Position numbers and translations under genes: made by a program
Notes under the pieces: generated by a model
The model's database searches: none
What the model saw: the letters and a program-made list of their open reading frames with translations, nothing else
What the model was told of the DNA's origin: nothing
In this document: positions 1-5,004 of the stretch, in pieces
Layout: the number at the start of each line of letters is the position of its first letter
Numbering within the stretch: position 1 is the stretch's first letter
Assembly (NCBI GenBank): GCA_946481625.1
Contig: CAMLOZ010000315.1
Span: forward strand, 1 to 5,004
Reading direction: 5' to 3'
DNA: 5,004 nt
DNA from: an uncultured Haloferula sp.
Lineage (GTDB): Bacteria; Verrucomicrobiota; Verrucomicrobiae; Verrucomicrobiales; Akkermansiaceae

Positions 1-299
1 TCCAGCATCTCCTTCTGGCAATCGTAGGACGATTGCAGCATGAGGCGGATGCGTTCCAGCGGGGGGTTGGAAGCCGAGAACATCGCGTCGAACTTCGGCT
101 TCATCTCGGTCTGCCAGTCTTCCTCGAGCGCCGCCACCGCCAGATCTGCCTTGGATTCGAAGAAGTAGTAGAAGCTCCCCTTCTTGACCCCGGCCTTTTC
201 GCAGATGGCGTCAATCGTCACCACCCCGTAGCTGTTCTCCCAGATCAAATCTCCGGCAGCTTCGAGAAGGCGTTGCTTGGCGTCACTTTTGCGTCCCAC
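1..299 (-). CDS. TetR/AcrR-family transcriptional repressor, N-terminal part (cut by window edge)
   Basis: The frame reads from a GTG at 297-299 and is still open at base 1, giving 99 residues. They start MGRKSDAKQRLLEAAGDLIW and contain a typical TetR DNA-binding domain. Helix 1 is around residues 6-20. The helix-turn-helix is around residues 27-46 (TIDAICEKAGVKKGSFYYFF), followed by the family hallmark F-x-SK-x-DL at 47-53. From about residue 55 the ligand-binding and dimerisation domain begins; most of it lies outside the window, so the effector cannot be guessed. GTG is chosen because it puts the usual short lead before helix 1 and no other suitable start is visible nearby. No good Shine-Dalgarno sequence precedes it. 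The gene lies 75 nt downstream of a thioredoxin-like gene on the same strand, with a palindrome in the gap that suggests autoregulation. Family assignment is firm; the target is unknown and probably lies beyond the left edge. Confidence 0.93.
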   Translation of the reverse strand, partial: MGRKSDAKQRLLEAAGDLIWENSYGVVTIDAICEKAGVKKGSFYYFFESKADLAVAALEEDWQTEMKPKFDAMFSASNPPLERIRLMLQSSYDCQKEML

Positions 300-310
300 G
301 CCGGAATAGA

Positions 311-332
311 TAGTTGACCGTTTGGTAAACTA
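311..332. promoter_or_regulatory. Probable TetR operator (22-bp imperfect palindrome)
   Basis: The half-sites read TAGTTGACC and GGTAAACTA around a GTTT centre, so 8 of 11 positions per arm are symmetric (TAGTTnACC-n4-GGTnAACTA). The site ends 12 bp before the GTG start of the tetR-family gene. On the minus strand it overlaps a weak promoter-like pair: TTGTAG, 17 bp, TATCTA. Size, symmetry and position match known TetR autorepression sites. Binding itself is inferred. Confidence 0.6.
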
Positions 333-339
333 CAAGGGG

Positions 340-360
340 AATTTTCGGAAAATTGTCCGA
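340..360. repeat. AT-rich overlapping palindromes between the thioredoxin-like gene and tetR
   Basis: Two overlapping inverted repeats lie here. AATTTT-CGG-AAAATT (340-354) has perfect 6-bp arms. TCGGAAAATTGTCCGA (345-360) is a 16-bp palindrome with 7 of 8 positions symmetric. They start 7 bp beyond the putative TetR operator and end 14 bp from the stop codon of the thioredoxin-like gene. On the minus strand no T-run follows, so this is not a classical intrinsic terminator. A second regulator site or a weak 3'-end hairpin is possible. Confidence 0.35.
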
Positions 361-374
361 AGAGCGCGAGGGAC

Positions 375-1316
375 CTATTCTTTCACGGGTGCCTTTTGAG
401 GTGGCAAGCCGGCTTTTTCGCGTTCGAGGATGGTGATGAAATCGGCGAGTTCCTTGGTACGGGGTCCGTCGGGACTTTCGGCGATGGCCTTTTTGAGCAC
501 GGCGATGGCCTCGTCCTTGTTACCTGCGGAGGCGAGGGTGCCGGCGGCATGCCCGTAGACCTGCTGGCGGAGTTCGCCTTTGATCTCGCCCTTGGCGAGG
601 GTCTCCTCGACGTGCTTCATGGCGCCATCGAGGTCCTGCTTCGAACGGAACTCGCCGAGCTTGGCCATGAAATCGGCGAACTTCTGCTCGTTGTCCTGCC
701 GGGCGGCGAAGCCGGTGGTATCGGCGGGGTCGGCGCCTTTGATCTCCGCCGCGAGTTCCGGATAGTTGGAAAGTAGCATGGCGCTTTCCAGTTCCATGCC
801 GTCGAGCGCGCCGATGAGGAGGCGGGCTTTTTCGATACCCTCCTTCGTGGCGGCAGAGGCGATGGCTTGGTCACGGGACGACTTCCTGGCGAGGAGTGAG
901 TCGAGGTGGGGCAGGTACTTTTCCGGGCCGCCGGCCTGGTAGCCCGTGGCTGCGAAAGGTTTTCCCGCGGCATCGCAGAGGAGGATCGTGGGATAGGCCT
1001 TGATCGGGTACTTTTTGAGAAGGGCGGCGTTCTGAAGCGCGACGGCTTCGGTGACGCGGGCCTTATCCTTGGGATAGTCGAGCTCGAGGAGGACGAACTT
1101 GTCCCCGGCTGCTTCGAAACCGGGTTGTTCGAAGACTTCCTTGCGGAGTTTGACGCACCAGACGCACCAGTCGGAGCCCGTGAAGTCGATCAGGAGATTC
1201 TTGCCCTCGGCAGCGGCCCGCTTGCGCGCGGCTTCGTAGTCGTCGGTCCAGCCCTTGCCGGCGGCGAAAGTGGAACCAACGAGGACCGGGGCGAGGAGCA
1301 GGTGAAGAAGCCGCAT
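375..1316 (-). CDS. Secreted thioredoxin-fold protein with TPR-like C-terminal half
   Basis: This is a 313-residue protein. Residues 1-18 form a short signal peptide ([18 protein letters not shown], cleavage probably after Ala18 or Ala19), so it should act outside the cytoplasm. Residues about 22-143 form a thioredoxin fold of the Thioredoxin_7/DUF255-like kind. The strand [10 protein letters not shown] leads into the active site C51-V-W-C54, and the cis-proline loop is AYPT (Pro109). A thiol-disulfide or thiol-sensing role is therefore likely, but the redox partner is unknown. Residues about 150-300 are Ala/Leu/Glu-rich helices. The segment around 255-282 ([22 protein letters not shown]) looks like a TPR unit, suggesting protein-protein contacts. 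The ATG at 1314-1316 is chosen because it directly begins the signal peptide, although no purine-rich ribosome site precedes it. The stop is TAG at 375-377. The gene diverges from ilvC, and no cytochrome-biogenesis genes are adjacent. Fold is confident; physiological role is not. Confidence 0.88.
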   Translation of the reverse strand: MRLLHLLLAPVLVGSTFAAGKGWTDDYEAARKRAAAEGKNLLIDFTGSDWCVWCVKLRKEVFEQPGFEAAGDKFVLLELDYPKDKARVTEAVALQNAALLKKYPIKAYPTILLCDAAGKPFAATGYQAGGPEKYLPHLDSLLARKSSRDQAIASAATKEGIEKARLLIGALDGMELESAMLLSNYPELAAEIKGADPADTTGFAARQDNEQKFADFMAKLGEFRSKQDLDGAMKHVEETLAKGEIKGELRQQVYGHAAGTLASAGNKDEAIAVLKKAIAESPDGPRTKELADFITILEREKAGLPPQKAPVKE

Positions 1317-1330
1317 GGTGGAGGGTCACG

Positions 1331-1403
1331 TCGGGAGAGGTCGTGGGGTTTATCGGGGAGGGATGGATACATCGGGTGGTATTCGGAAAGATCGGCGGTA
1401 TTC
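1331..1403. repeat. Four spaced TCGG-GG motifs in the divergent intergenic region
   Basis: TCGGGAGAGG (1331), TCGGGGAGGG (1353), TCGGGTGGTATTC (1372) and TCGGCGGTATTC (1392) recur at spacings of 22, 19 and 20 bp, about two helical turns. The last two share a longer core, TCGG-[t/c]GGTATTC. They lie between the divergent starts of the thioredoxin-like gene and ilvC, nearer the former. They could be regulator sites, or chance similarity in G-rich DNA. Confidence 0.25.
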
Positions 1404-1477
1404 CTCGACAGGTGGATGGCGAAGCGCGCGCTTGACCCTTCGTTATCAAACGTCCAGCGTGTCCGCCCGCCGCGGCC

Positions 1478-1491
1478 AGGAGGCTCCGGTG
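1478..1491 (+). promoter_or_regulatory. Strong Shine-Dalgarno sequence and alternative GTG start for ilvC
   Basis: AGGAGG at 1478-1483 is followed, after 5 nt, by GTG at 1489-1491 in frame with ilvC. Starting there would add nine residues (MNTTRLPIA) before the conserved MAAKIY. The ATG at 1516 fits the usual family N-terminus but sits 32 nt from this Shine-Dalgarno sequence, with none closer. The ribosome site argues for GTG and family length argues for ATG; both remain open. Confidence 0.55.
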
Positions 1492-1515
1492 AACACCACT
1501 AGACTACCCATCGCC

Positions 1516-2562
1516 ATGGCCGCGAAGATCTACACGAACAAGGACGCGTCGCTCGCTCCGCTGAAGAAGAAGACCCTGGCCGTGATCGGCTTCGGTTCCC
1601 AGGGCCACGCCCACGCGCTCAACCTCAAGGACAGCGGCCTGAAGGTCGTGATCGGCCTCTACCCGAAGTCGAAGTCCCGCGAAGTCGCCAAGAAGCTCGG
1701 CTTCGAGGTCATGGACACCGCCGAGGCCGTCAAGGTCGCGGACGTGATTTTCGTGGCAGTGCCGGACACGAAGATCGCCGCCGTCTATAACAAGGACATC
1801 GCGGCGAACCTCAGCAAGGGCAAGACCCTGCTGTTCTCCCACGGTTTCGCCGTCCACTTCAAGACGATCGAAGCGCCGAAGGACGTGAACGTGATCATGG
1901 TGGCACCGAAGGGCCCGGGCCACACGGTCCGCAGCCAGTTCGTCGATGGCAAGGGTGTTCCCGGCCTGATCGCCGTGCACAACGATGCCGACGGCAAGGC
2001 CAAGGACATCGCGCTCGCTTGGGCGCGCGGCGTCGGCTGCACCCGTGCCGGGGTGTTCGAAACCAACTTCCGCGAGGAGACCGTGACCGACCTCTTCGGC
2101 GAGCAGTGCGTGCTCTGCGGCGGTGCTTCCGCCCTGGTGAAGGCCGGCTTCGAGACGCTGGTGGAAGCCGGCTACCAGCCGGAGATGGCCTACTTCGAGT
2201 GCCTCCACGAGCTGAAGCTGATCGTCGACCTGATGAACGAAGCCGGTATCGCCGGGATGCGTTTCTCGATCTCCGAAACGGCCGAGTGGGGCGACGTGAG
2301 CGTCGGCCCGAAGATCATCGACGCCTCCGTGAAGAAGCGCATGCAGAAGCAGCTCAAGGAGATCGAGTCCGGCAAATTCGCCAAGGAGTGGATCGCCGAA
2401 GCGACCAGCGGCGGCAAGAAGTTCAACGAGATCCGCAAGGCGGAAGCCGCCCACCAGATCGAGAAGGTCGGTGAGAAGCTCCGCTCGACGATGAGCTGGA
2501 TCAAGCAGAAGAAGCTCAAGAAGGGCGCGGCCCAGGCGAGCTACGTGTCTTCCTCGAAGTAA
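1516..2562 (+). CDS. ilvC: Ketol-acid reductoisomerase, class I (acetohydroxyacid isomeroreductase)
   Basis: The enzyme converts 2-acetolactate or 2-aceto-2-hydroxybutyrate to the dihydroxy acid using NAD(P)H and Mg2+, the second common step of valine and isoleucine synthesis, in the cytoplasm. The 348 residues fit the short class I form. The Rossmann domain starts with [15 protein letters not shown] (glycine loop 25-30). Catalytic and metal residues expected for the family are present: His109 in SHGF, Lys132 in APKGPGH, Asp192 and Glu196 in TDLFGEQ, Glu228 and Glu232 in [13 protein letters not shown], and Ser253 in [10 protein letters not shown]. The cofactor loop is unusual: GLYPKSKS at 47-54 where class I enzymes commonly have GLRxGSxS. 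The Lys-rich tail (329-348) extends past the last conserved helix. The start is taken at MAAKIY; a GTG at 1489 with AGGAGG would add nine residues. No ilvB or ilvN lies beside it, and a terminator follows at once, so it appears to be a single-gene unit. Confidence 0.97.
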   Translation: MAAKIYTNKDASLAPLKKKTLAVIGFGSQGHAHALNLKDSGLKVVIGLYPKSKSREVAKKLGFEVMDTAEAVKVADVIFVAVPDTKIAAVYNKDIAANLSKGKTLLFSHGFAVHFKTIEAPKDVNVIMVAPKGPGHTVRSQFVDGKGVPGLIAVHNDADGKAKDIALAWARGVGCTRAGVFETNFREETVTDLFGEQCVLCGGASALVKAGFETLVEAGYQPEMAYFECLHELKLIVDLMNEAGIAGMRFSISETAEWGDVSVGPKIIDASVKKRMQKQLKEIESGKFAKEWIAEATSGGKKFNEIRKAEAAHQIEKVGEKLRSTMSWIKQKKLKKGAAQASYVSSSK

Positions 2563-2578
2563 GAGACCGCTTTCAGAG

Positions 2579-2610
2579 AGCCCGGTTCCCGCAGGGGAGC
2601 CGGGCTTTTT
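2579..2610 (+). terminator. Intrinsic terminator of ilvC
   Basis: The arms AGCCCGGTTCCC (2579-2590) and GGGAGCCGGGCT (2595-2606) form a 12-bp GC-rich stem with one G-U pair and a GCAG loop. A run of five T follows (2606-2610). It begins 17 nt after the TAA stop and should close the ilvC transcript before the permease gene. Confidence 0.92.
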
Positions 2611-2729
2611 CGTGCCCGGGCGGCGGGGGCCTCCACGGAAGGGTAGTTCGGGTTCCGATACTTGGATGATTGCGACATGCCCGAAAGGACCTGTGCCGAA
2701 AATCCGTTTCCCGCTGCCATTCCGGATGC

Positions 2730-2758
2730 TTGCCATGTGCCGGAACGGCCGTTAGACA
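2730..2758 (+). promoter_or_regulatory. Candidate promoter of the MFS gene, with a palindrome in the spacer
   Basis: TTGCCA (2730-2735) matches the -35 consensus at 5 of 6 positions. It is followed after exactly 17 bp by TAGACA (2753-2758), a weaker -10 with 3 of 6 matches. Transcription would begin near 2765, giving a leader of about 15-20 nt before the ATG at 2782. The perfect palindrome AACGGCCGTT (2744-2753) lies mostly between the two boxes, where a bound repressor could block transcription. Sigma factor preference in this organism is unknown, so this is a tentative call. Confidence 0.4.
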
Positions 2759-2781
2759 GCCCCTCTACTTCCCAAGAAATC

Positions 2782-4383
2782 ATGACGACAACACTCAGCG
2801 GTGAACCCATCGCTCATAACGCCAAACGGCTCCTGTGGGCCGGTTTCCTTGCCATTCTGGCTGCCGGTATCGGCTTCGGTGTCCGGGGTGGCATTCTTGC
2901 CAACTGGGCTGCCGATTTCGGCTTCACGGGTGCCCAGTTGGGCTCGATCGGTGGAGCGGGTTTCACCGGCTTCTGCTTCGGGATCATCATCGGTGGCGTG
3001 ATCGTGGACAAGATTGGTTACGGCAAGTTGGTCTTCGCCGCTTTCCTGTTCCACGTGGTTTCGGCATTGATCACCTTCGCCGCCCACAAGGGCCAGGCAC
3101 AGGAGACAGCCTATACCTTCCTCTATTGGGGCACCTTCGTTTTCGCGTTGGCCAACGGCACGCTTGAGGCCGTCGCCAACCCGCTGGTGGCTACCCTTTT
3201 CCCGAACAATCGCACCCATTACCTGAACATCCTGCACGCTTCCTGGCCTGCAGGCATGGTGATCGGCGGCATCATTGGCTGGACTCTGGGCGGAGCCGGT
3301 GTCGACTGGAAAATCCAACTCGGGCTCTTCCTGATCCCCACCCTGCTCTACGGGTTCGCCTTCATGGGCCAGACCTTCCCGAAATCGGAAGCTGCCGCGA
3401 AAGGCCTCAAGGTCGGGCAGATGCTGAAGGAAGTGGGCATCCTCGGAACCGCCGTGGCCTCTTACATGCTGGTGCTGTTCTTCCAGAACGCGCTGCAACT
3501 ACCAGATGCCGTCTCGTGGGCGATCGGTGGCGTGATCCTCGTGACGGTCGGAATCCTGACCCAGTTCTCGGTCGGGTCCGTTCTCCTCTTCGTGCTCTTT
3601 ATCACGCACGCTCTGGTGGGCGCGGTTGAACTCGGAACCGACGGCTGGATCCAAAACATCACGGGCAACATCCTGACCCCGACGCAGGGCAAGATCCTCT
3701 TCGTGTTCACCTCTTCGCTGATGTTCGCGCTGCGTTTCTGCGCCCACTTCATCGAGAACAAGCTGAAGATCTCCCCGATCGGCTTGCTTTTGATTTGCGC
3801 AATCCTCGCGGTGATCGGTTTGAACATGGTGAGTGGCATCACCAGCTTTGGGATGGCGCTTCTCGCGCTCTCGGTTTACGCGCTGGGCAAGACCTTCTTC
3901 TGGCCGACCATGCTGGCGGTCATCGGCGACCGCTTCCCGAGCACCGGGGCGATCGCGATGTCGATCATGGGTGGTATCGGGATGATGTCCGCCGGTTTGC
4001 TCGGCGGCCCGGGCCTCGGCTACGCCAAGGACCGCTTCACGGTGGAGCACCTCCAGCAGACGAACCCGGCTCTCTACGAAGCCAACAAGGCGGCGAAGCC
4101 CGGCAAATTCCTCTTCCTCGAGCCAGTGACCGGCCTTGACGGCACCAAGCTTTCGGCCGCGCAGGAGGCGAAGCCGGAAGAGCGGACGCCGGAGCAGAAG
4201 GAACTCGCCGCCGCCAGCATCGTGGGTGACCGCAAGACACTGAAAGCCGACTCCTTCATCCCGGCGACCATGGCGGTGATCTACTTGCTGCTGCTGATCT
4301 TCTTCAAGGCGATCGGTGGCTACAAGGCGCTGAAGATCACCCCGGAGCAAGCCGCGGGCGGCGTGGAAGGCCCGGTGGCTTGA
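2782..4383 (+). CDS. MFS permease, fucose:H+ symporter (FHS)-like, probable sugar transporter
   Basis: This is a 533-residue inner-membrane protein of the major facilitator superfamily. The N-terminal half has six helices (about 17-38, 53-74, 83-101, 113-132, 153-171, 178-196), with the MFS loop motif DKIGYGK at 76-82 between helices 2 and 3. Helix 4 and its loop carry [10 protein letters not shown] (126-135), and helix 5 starts [12 protein letters not shown] (147-158). This resembles the E...NP and N..H..(F/W)..G signatures of FucP/GlcP/NagP-type sugar-proton symporters. The second half has two extra hydrophobic segments (about 216-236 and 244-260) before the usual helix 7 (264-284). A hydrophilic stretch of some 75 residues (about 415-490) precedes the last helix (491-510). 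An upstream in-frame ATG at 2662 would add 40 residues atypical of MFS proteins and lies upstream of the candidate promoter, so 2782 is preferred despite a weak ribosome site (AAGAAAT). The substrate is unknown; no sugar-catabolic gene is adjacent. Confidence 0.9.
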   Translation: MTTTLSGEPIAHNAKRLLWAGFLAILAAGIGFGVRGGILANWAADFGFTGAQLGSIGGAGFTGFCFGIIIGGVIVDKIGYGKLVFAAFLFHVVSALITFAAHKGQAQETAYTFLYWGTFVFALANGTLEAVANPLVATLFPNNRTHYLNILHASWPAGMVIGGIIGWTLGGAGVDWKIQLGLFLIPTLLYGFAFMGQTFPKSEAAAKGLKVGQMLKEVGILGTAVASYMLVLFFQNALQLPDAVSWAIGGVILVTVGILTQFSVGSVLLFVLFITHALVGAVELGTDGWIQNITGNILTPTQGKILFVFTSSLMFALRFCAHFIENKLKISPIGLLLICAILAVIGLNMVSGITSFGMALLALSVYALGKTFFWPTMLAVIGDRFPSTGAIAMSIMGGIGMMSAGLLGGPGLGYAKDRFTVEHLQQTNPALYEANKAAKPGKFLFLEPVTGLDGTKLSAAQEAKPEERTPEQKELAAASIVGDRKTLKADSFIPATMAVIYLLLLIFFKAIGGYKALKITPEQAAGGVEGPVA

Positions 4384-4409
4384 TTGCCTGATCCGGTAGA
4401 TTTGAATTC

Positions 4410-4442
4410 AGCGGCGTGGCCCCGGGGCCACGCCGCTTTTTT
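4410..4442 (+). terminator. Intrinsic terminator of the MFS gene
   Basis: AGCGGCGTGGCC (4410-4421), a CCGG loop and GGCCACGCCGCT (4426-4437) form a perfect 12-bp stem; the whole 28-bp block is an exact palindrome. Six T follow (4437-4442). It begins 26 nt after the TGA stop. On the opposite strand no T-run follows the hairpin, so it should act in the plus direction only. Confidence 0.95.
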
Positions 4443-4530
4443 GTGGAGAAGGAGCACGCCTCCCGCTGGCGAAGGGACCGCGGGACGTATCCTTTTCATT
4501 TCTCCGCCGCGGGAGTTCCGCGCCGGGTGG

Positions 4531-4610
4531 AGCGATAAGGAGAGGGGACACTCTTGTCCCCGGTCCCCACGTCATCCCCGGCGACAAGAGTGTCGCCTCT
4601 CCTTATGGCT
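4531..4610. repeat. 80-bp inverted-repeat element made of two facing mini-hairpins
   Basis: The left arm 4531-4563 and right arm 4578-4610 are inverted copies matching at 30 of 33 positions, around a 14-bp centre. Each arm also contains its own short hairpin: GGGGACA-CTCT-TGTCCCC (4544-4561) and GGCGACA-AGAG-TGTCGCC (4580-4597). Two of the three arm-to-arm mismatches (4546 against 4595, 4559 against 4582) are the partners of each other inside the small hairpins, so both small stems stay fully paired. The arms begin AGC and end GCT. The layout resembles paired REP (BIME-like) or miniature inverted-repeat elements. It sits between convergent genes and has no T-run, so it is not a classical terminator. 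The family identity is unknown. Confidence 0.85.
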
Positions 4611-4651
4611 AGAGCATGAGGCGTGACGGGAGGAAAGAGGCGGGCTCTCCT

Positions 4652-4690
4652 GGTTTTGCCGGACTGTCCCAGGCAAACCTCTCGGAGAGG
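4652..4690. repeat. Weak stem-loops downstream of the minus-strand partial gene
   Basis: GGTTTTGCC (4652-4660) can pair with GGCAAACC (4672-4679) with one bulged T. CCTCTC-G-GAGAGG (4678-4690) is a perfect short palindrome starting 11 bp past the stop codon of the minus-strand gene. Neither is followed by a T-run in the minus direction. They may protect or end that transcript, but the evidence is slight. Confidence 0.3.
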
Positions 4691-4700
4691 AGTCCCTGCC

Positions 4701-5004
4701 TTAGAAGAGGTCCGCGAGCCGCTTGGTATCAACGTTCTTCTCGCCCATGAGGACGAAGACCCATTCGTCATCGGCCCAGCGGGCGACGGACCATTTGCCG
4801 TGCTTGCCGATATGGGGCTCGCCCTTCTTCGGGAGCTTGCAGCGGACGTCGCAACGCTTGAAGGCGACGAGGTGGACCACGTCGTTCTCCTGCTTGAAGC
4901 AGACGAGGGCACCGCGCTTCCCATCGATCTTGAGTTCGCGGCAACCGAGGCCGGGAATGTCCTTGAGTCCCTTGGGCAGACAGGCATTCGGACAGGGCAG
5001 CTTG
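4701..5004 (-). CDS. Cysteine-containing protein of uncertain function, C-terminal 100 residues (cut by window edge)
   Basis: Reading the minus strand from 5003 gives 100 codons followed by TAA at 4701-4703; no start lies inside, so the gene continues beyond the right edge. The visible part starts KLPCPNACLPKGL and ends VDTKRLADLF. It has six cysteines (visible residues 4, 8, 21, 35, 51, 55), a GCRELKIDGKRGALVCF segment, a hydrophobic strand VVHLVAF, and an aromatic stretch KWSVARWADDEWVFVLMGE. Alternating strands suggest a small soluble beta-rich domain. The pattern of GCR...G...L.CF followed by a VHL strand recalls C-terminal domains of putative anti-sigma-like proteins in PVC bacteria, but that is memory, not a search result. 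Codon structure is natural (Lys as AAG, Leu as CTC), and the overlapping frame (4496-4987, minus) is Ser/Arg/Pro-rich noise. It converges on the permease gene. Confidence 0.75.
   Translation of the reverse strand, partial: KLPCPNACLPKGLKDIPGLGCRELKIDGKRGALVCFKQENDVVHLVAFKRCDVRCKLPKKGEPHIGKHGKWSVARWADDEWVFVLMGEKNVDTKRLADLF

Larger units (their letters stand above)
4384..4700. other. Convergent intergenic region without a credible gene
   Basis: These 317 bp separate two converging genes. They hold the permease terminator (4410-4442), a featureless stretch (about 4443-4530), the 80-bp inverted repeat (4531-4610) and weaker stem-loops (4652-4690). Open frames here (for example plus-strand 4384-4626) read through the repeats, yield Arg/Pro-rich peptides with no recognisable domain, and are not called as genes. 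Confidence 0.75.

Noticed and set aside
1432..1460. TTGACC (1432-1437) as the -35 box of an ilvC promoter
   Set aside because: The hexamer is good, but the sequence 16-18 bp further on (around CAGCGT) has no resemblance to a -10 box, so no promoter is called.
906..1502. 198-codon plus-strand open frame opposite the thioredoxin-like gene
   Set aside because: It is antisense to a gene with a signal peptide, CxxC and cis-proline. The product is low-complexity Gly/Glu-rich.
1489..1515. Leader peptide for branched-chain amino acid attenuation upstream of ilvC
   Set aside because: The short codon run after the GTG (NTTRLPIA) is not enriched in Leu, Ile or Val, has no stop before the ATG, and no terminator/antiterminator pair is visible before the gene.
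1504..2736. 410-codon open frame on the minus strand across ilvC
   Set aside because: It lies antisense to a gene with all catalytic motifs intact. Its product is Leu/Gly/His/Arg-rich with no domain, as expected from a GC-rich gene read backwards.
2662..2781. 40-residue N-terminal extension of the permease from an ATG at 2662
   Set aside because: The added residues are Cys/Pro-rich and polar, unlike MFS N-termini, and the best promoter candidate (2730-2758) lies inside the extension. The ATG at 2782 gives a normal short cytoplasmic lead before helix 1.
2752..4350. Two long minus-strand open frames (2752-3498 and 3499-4350) across the permease gene
   Set aside because: Their highly charged Glu/Arg/His-rich products are mirror images of hydrophobic MFS codons. 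They have no motifs and no ribosome sites.
4384..4626. 80-codon plus-strand frame directly after the permease gene
   Set aside because: It reads through the terminator hairpin and the inverted-repeat element, and gives an Arg/Pro-rich peptide with no domain.
1..5004. Novel multi-gene defence, phage or mobile system
   Set aside because: The complete genes are one metabolic enzyme, one permease and one thioredoxin-like protein; the edge fragments are a TetR regulator and an unassigned protein. No nuclease, transposase, integrase, CRISPR repeat or toxin-antitoxin pair is seen.

Overview
The window is GC-rich, ordinary-looking bacterial chromosome. The best guess for its source is a member of the Verrucomicrobiota (PVC group, possibly near Luteolibacter/Haloferula). 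That rests on remembered resemblance only: a secreted thioredoxin-fold protein with a GSDWCVWC active site, a fucose-permease-like MFS transporter with a long loop before its last helix, and a paired 'GACACTCTTGTC' inverted repeat. No database search was possible.

Layout, left to right. (1) 1-299, minus: N-terminal 99 residues of a TetR/AcrR-family repressor, cut by the window edge. A 22-bp imperfect palindrome at 311-332 just upstream is its probable operator. (2) 375-1316, minus: an exported thioredoxin-like protein with a CxxC site and a helical, TPR-like C-terminal half. (3) 1317-1515: intergenic region between divergent genes, with four spaced TCGG-type motifs and a strong Shine-Dalgarno sequence. 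(4) 1516-2562, plus: class I ketol-acid reductoisomerase (ilvC), ending in a clear intrinsic terminator at 2579-2610. (5) 2782-4383, plus: an MFS permease of the fucose:H+ symporter type, with its own candidate promoter at 2730-2758 and a textbook terminator at 4410-4442. (6) 4384-4700: convergent intergenic region holding an 80-bp inverted-repeat element at 4531-4610. (7) 4701-5004, minus: C-terminal 100 residues of a cysteine-containing protein of uncertain function, cut by the right edge.

The genes do not form one pathway. ilvC (branched-chain amino acid synthesis) and the permease are separate transcription units, each closed by its own terminator. The thioredoxin-like gene and tetR lie head-to-tail, but the operator-like palindrome between them suggests tetR has its own promoter. 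No defence system, phage, CRISPR array, tRNA or rRNA was seen. The most notable structure is the inverted repeat at 4531-4610. Its two arms differ at exactly the two positions that pair with each other inside each arm's own hairpin, so pairing is kept. This looks like a selected, probably dispersed, small palindromic element.
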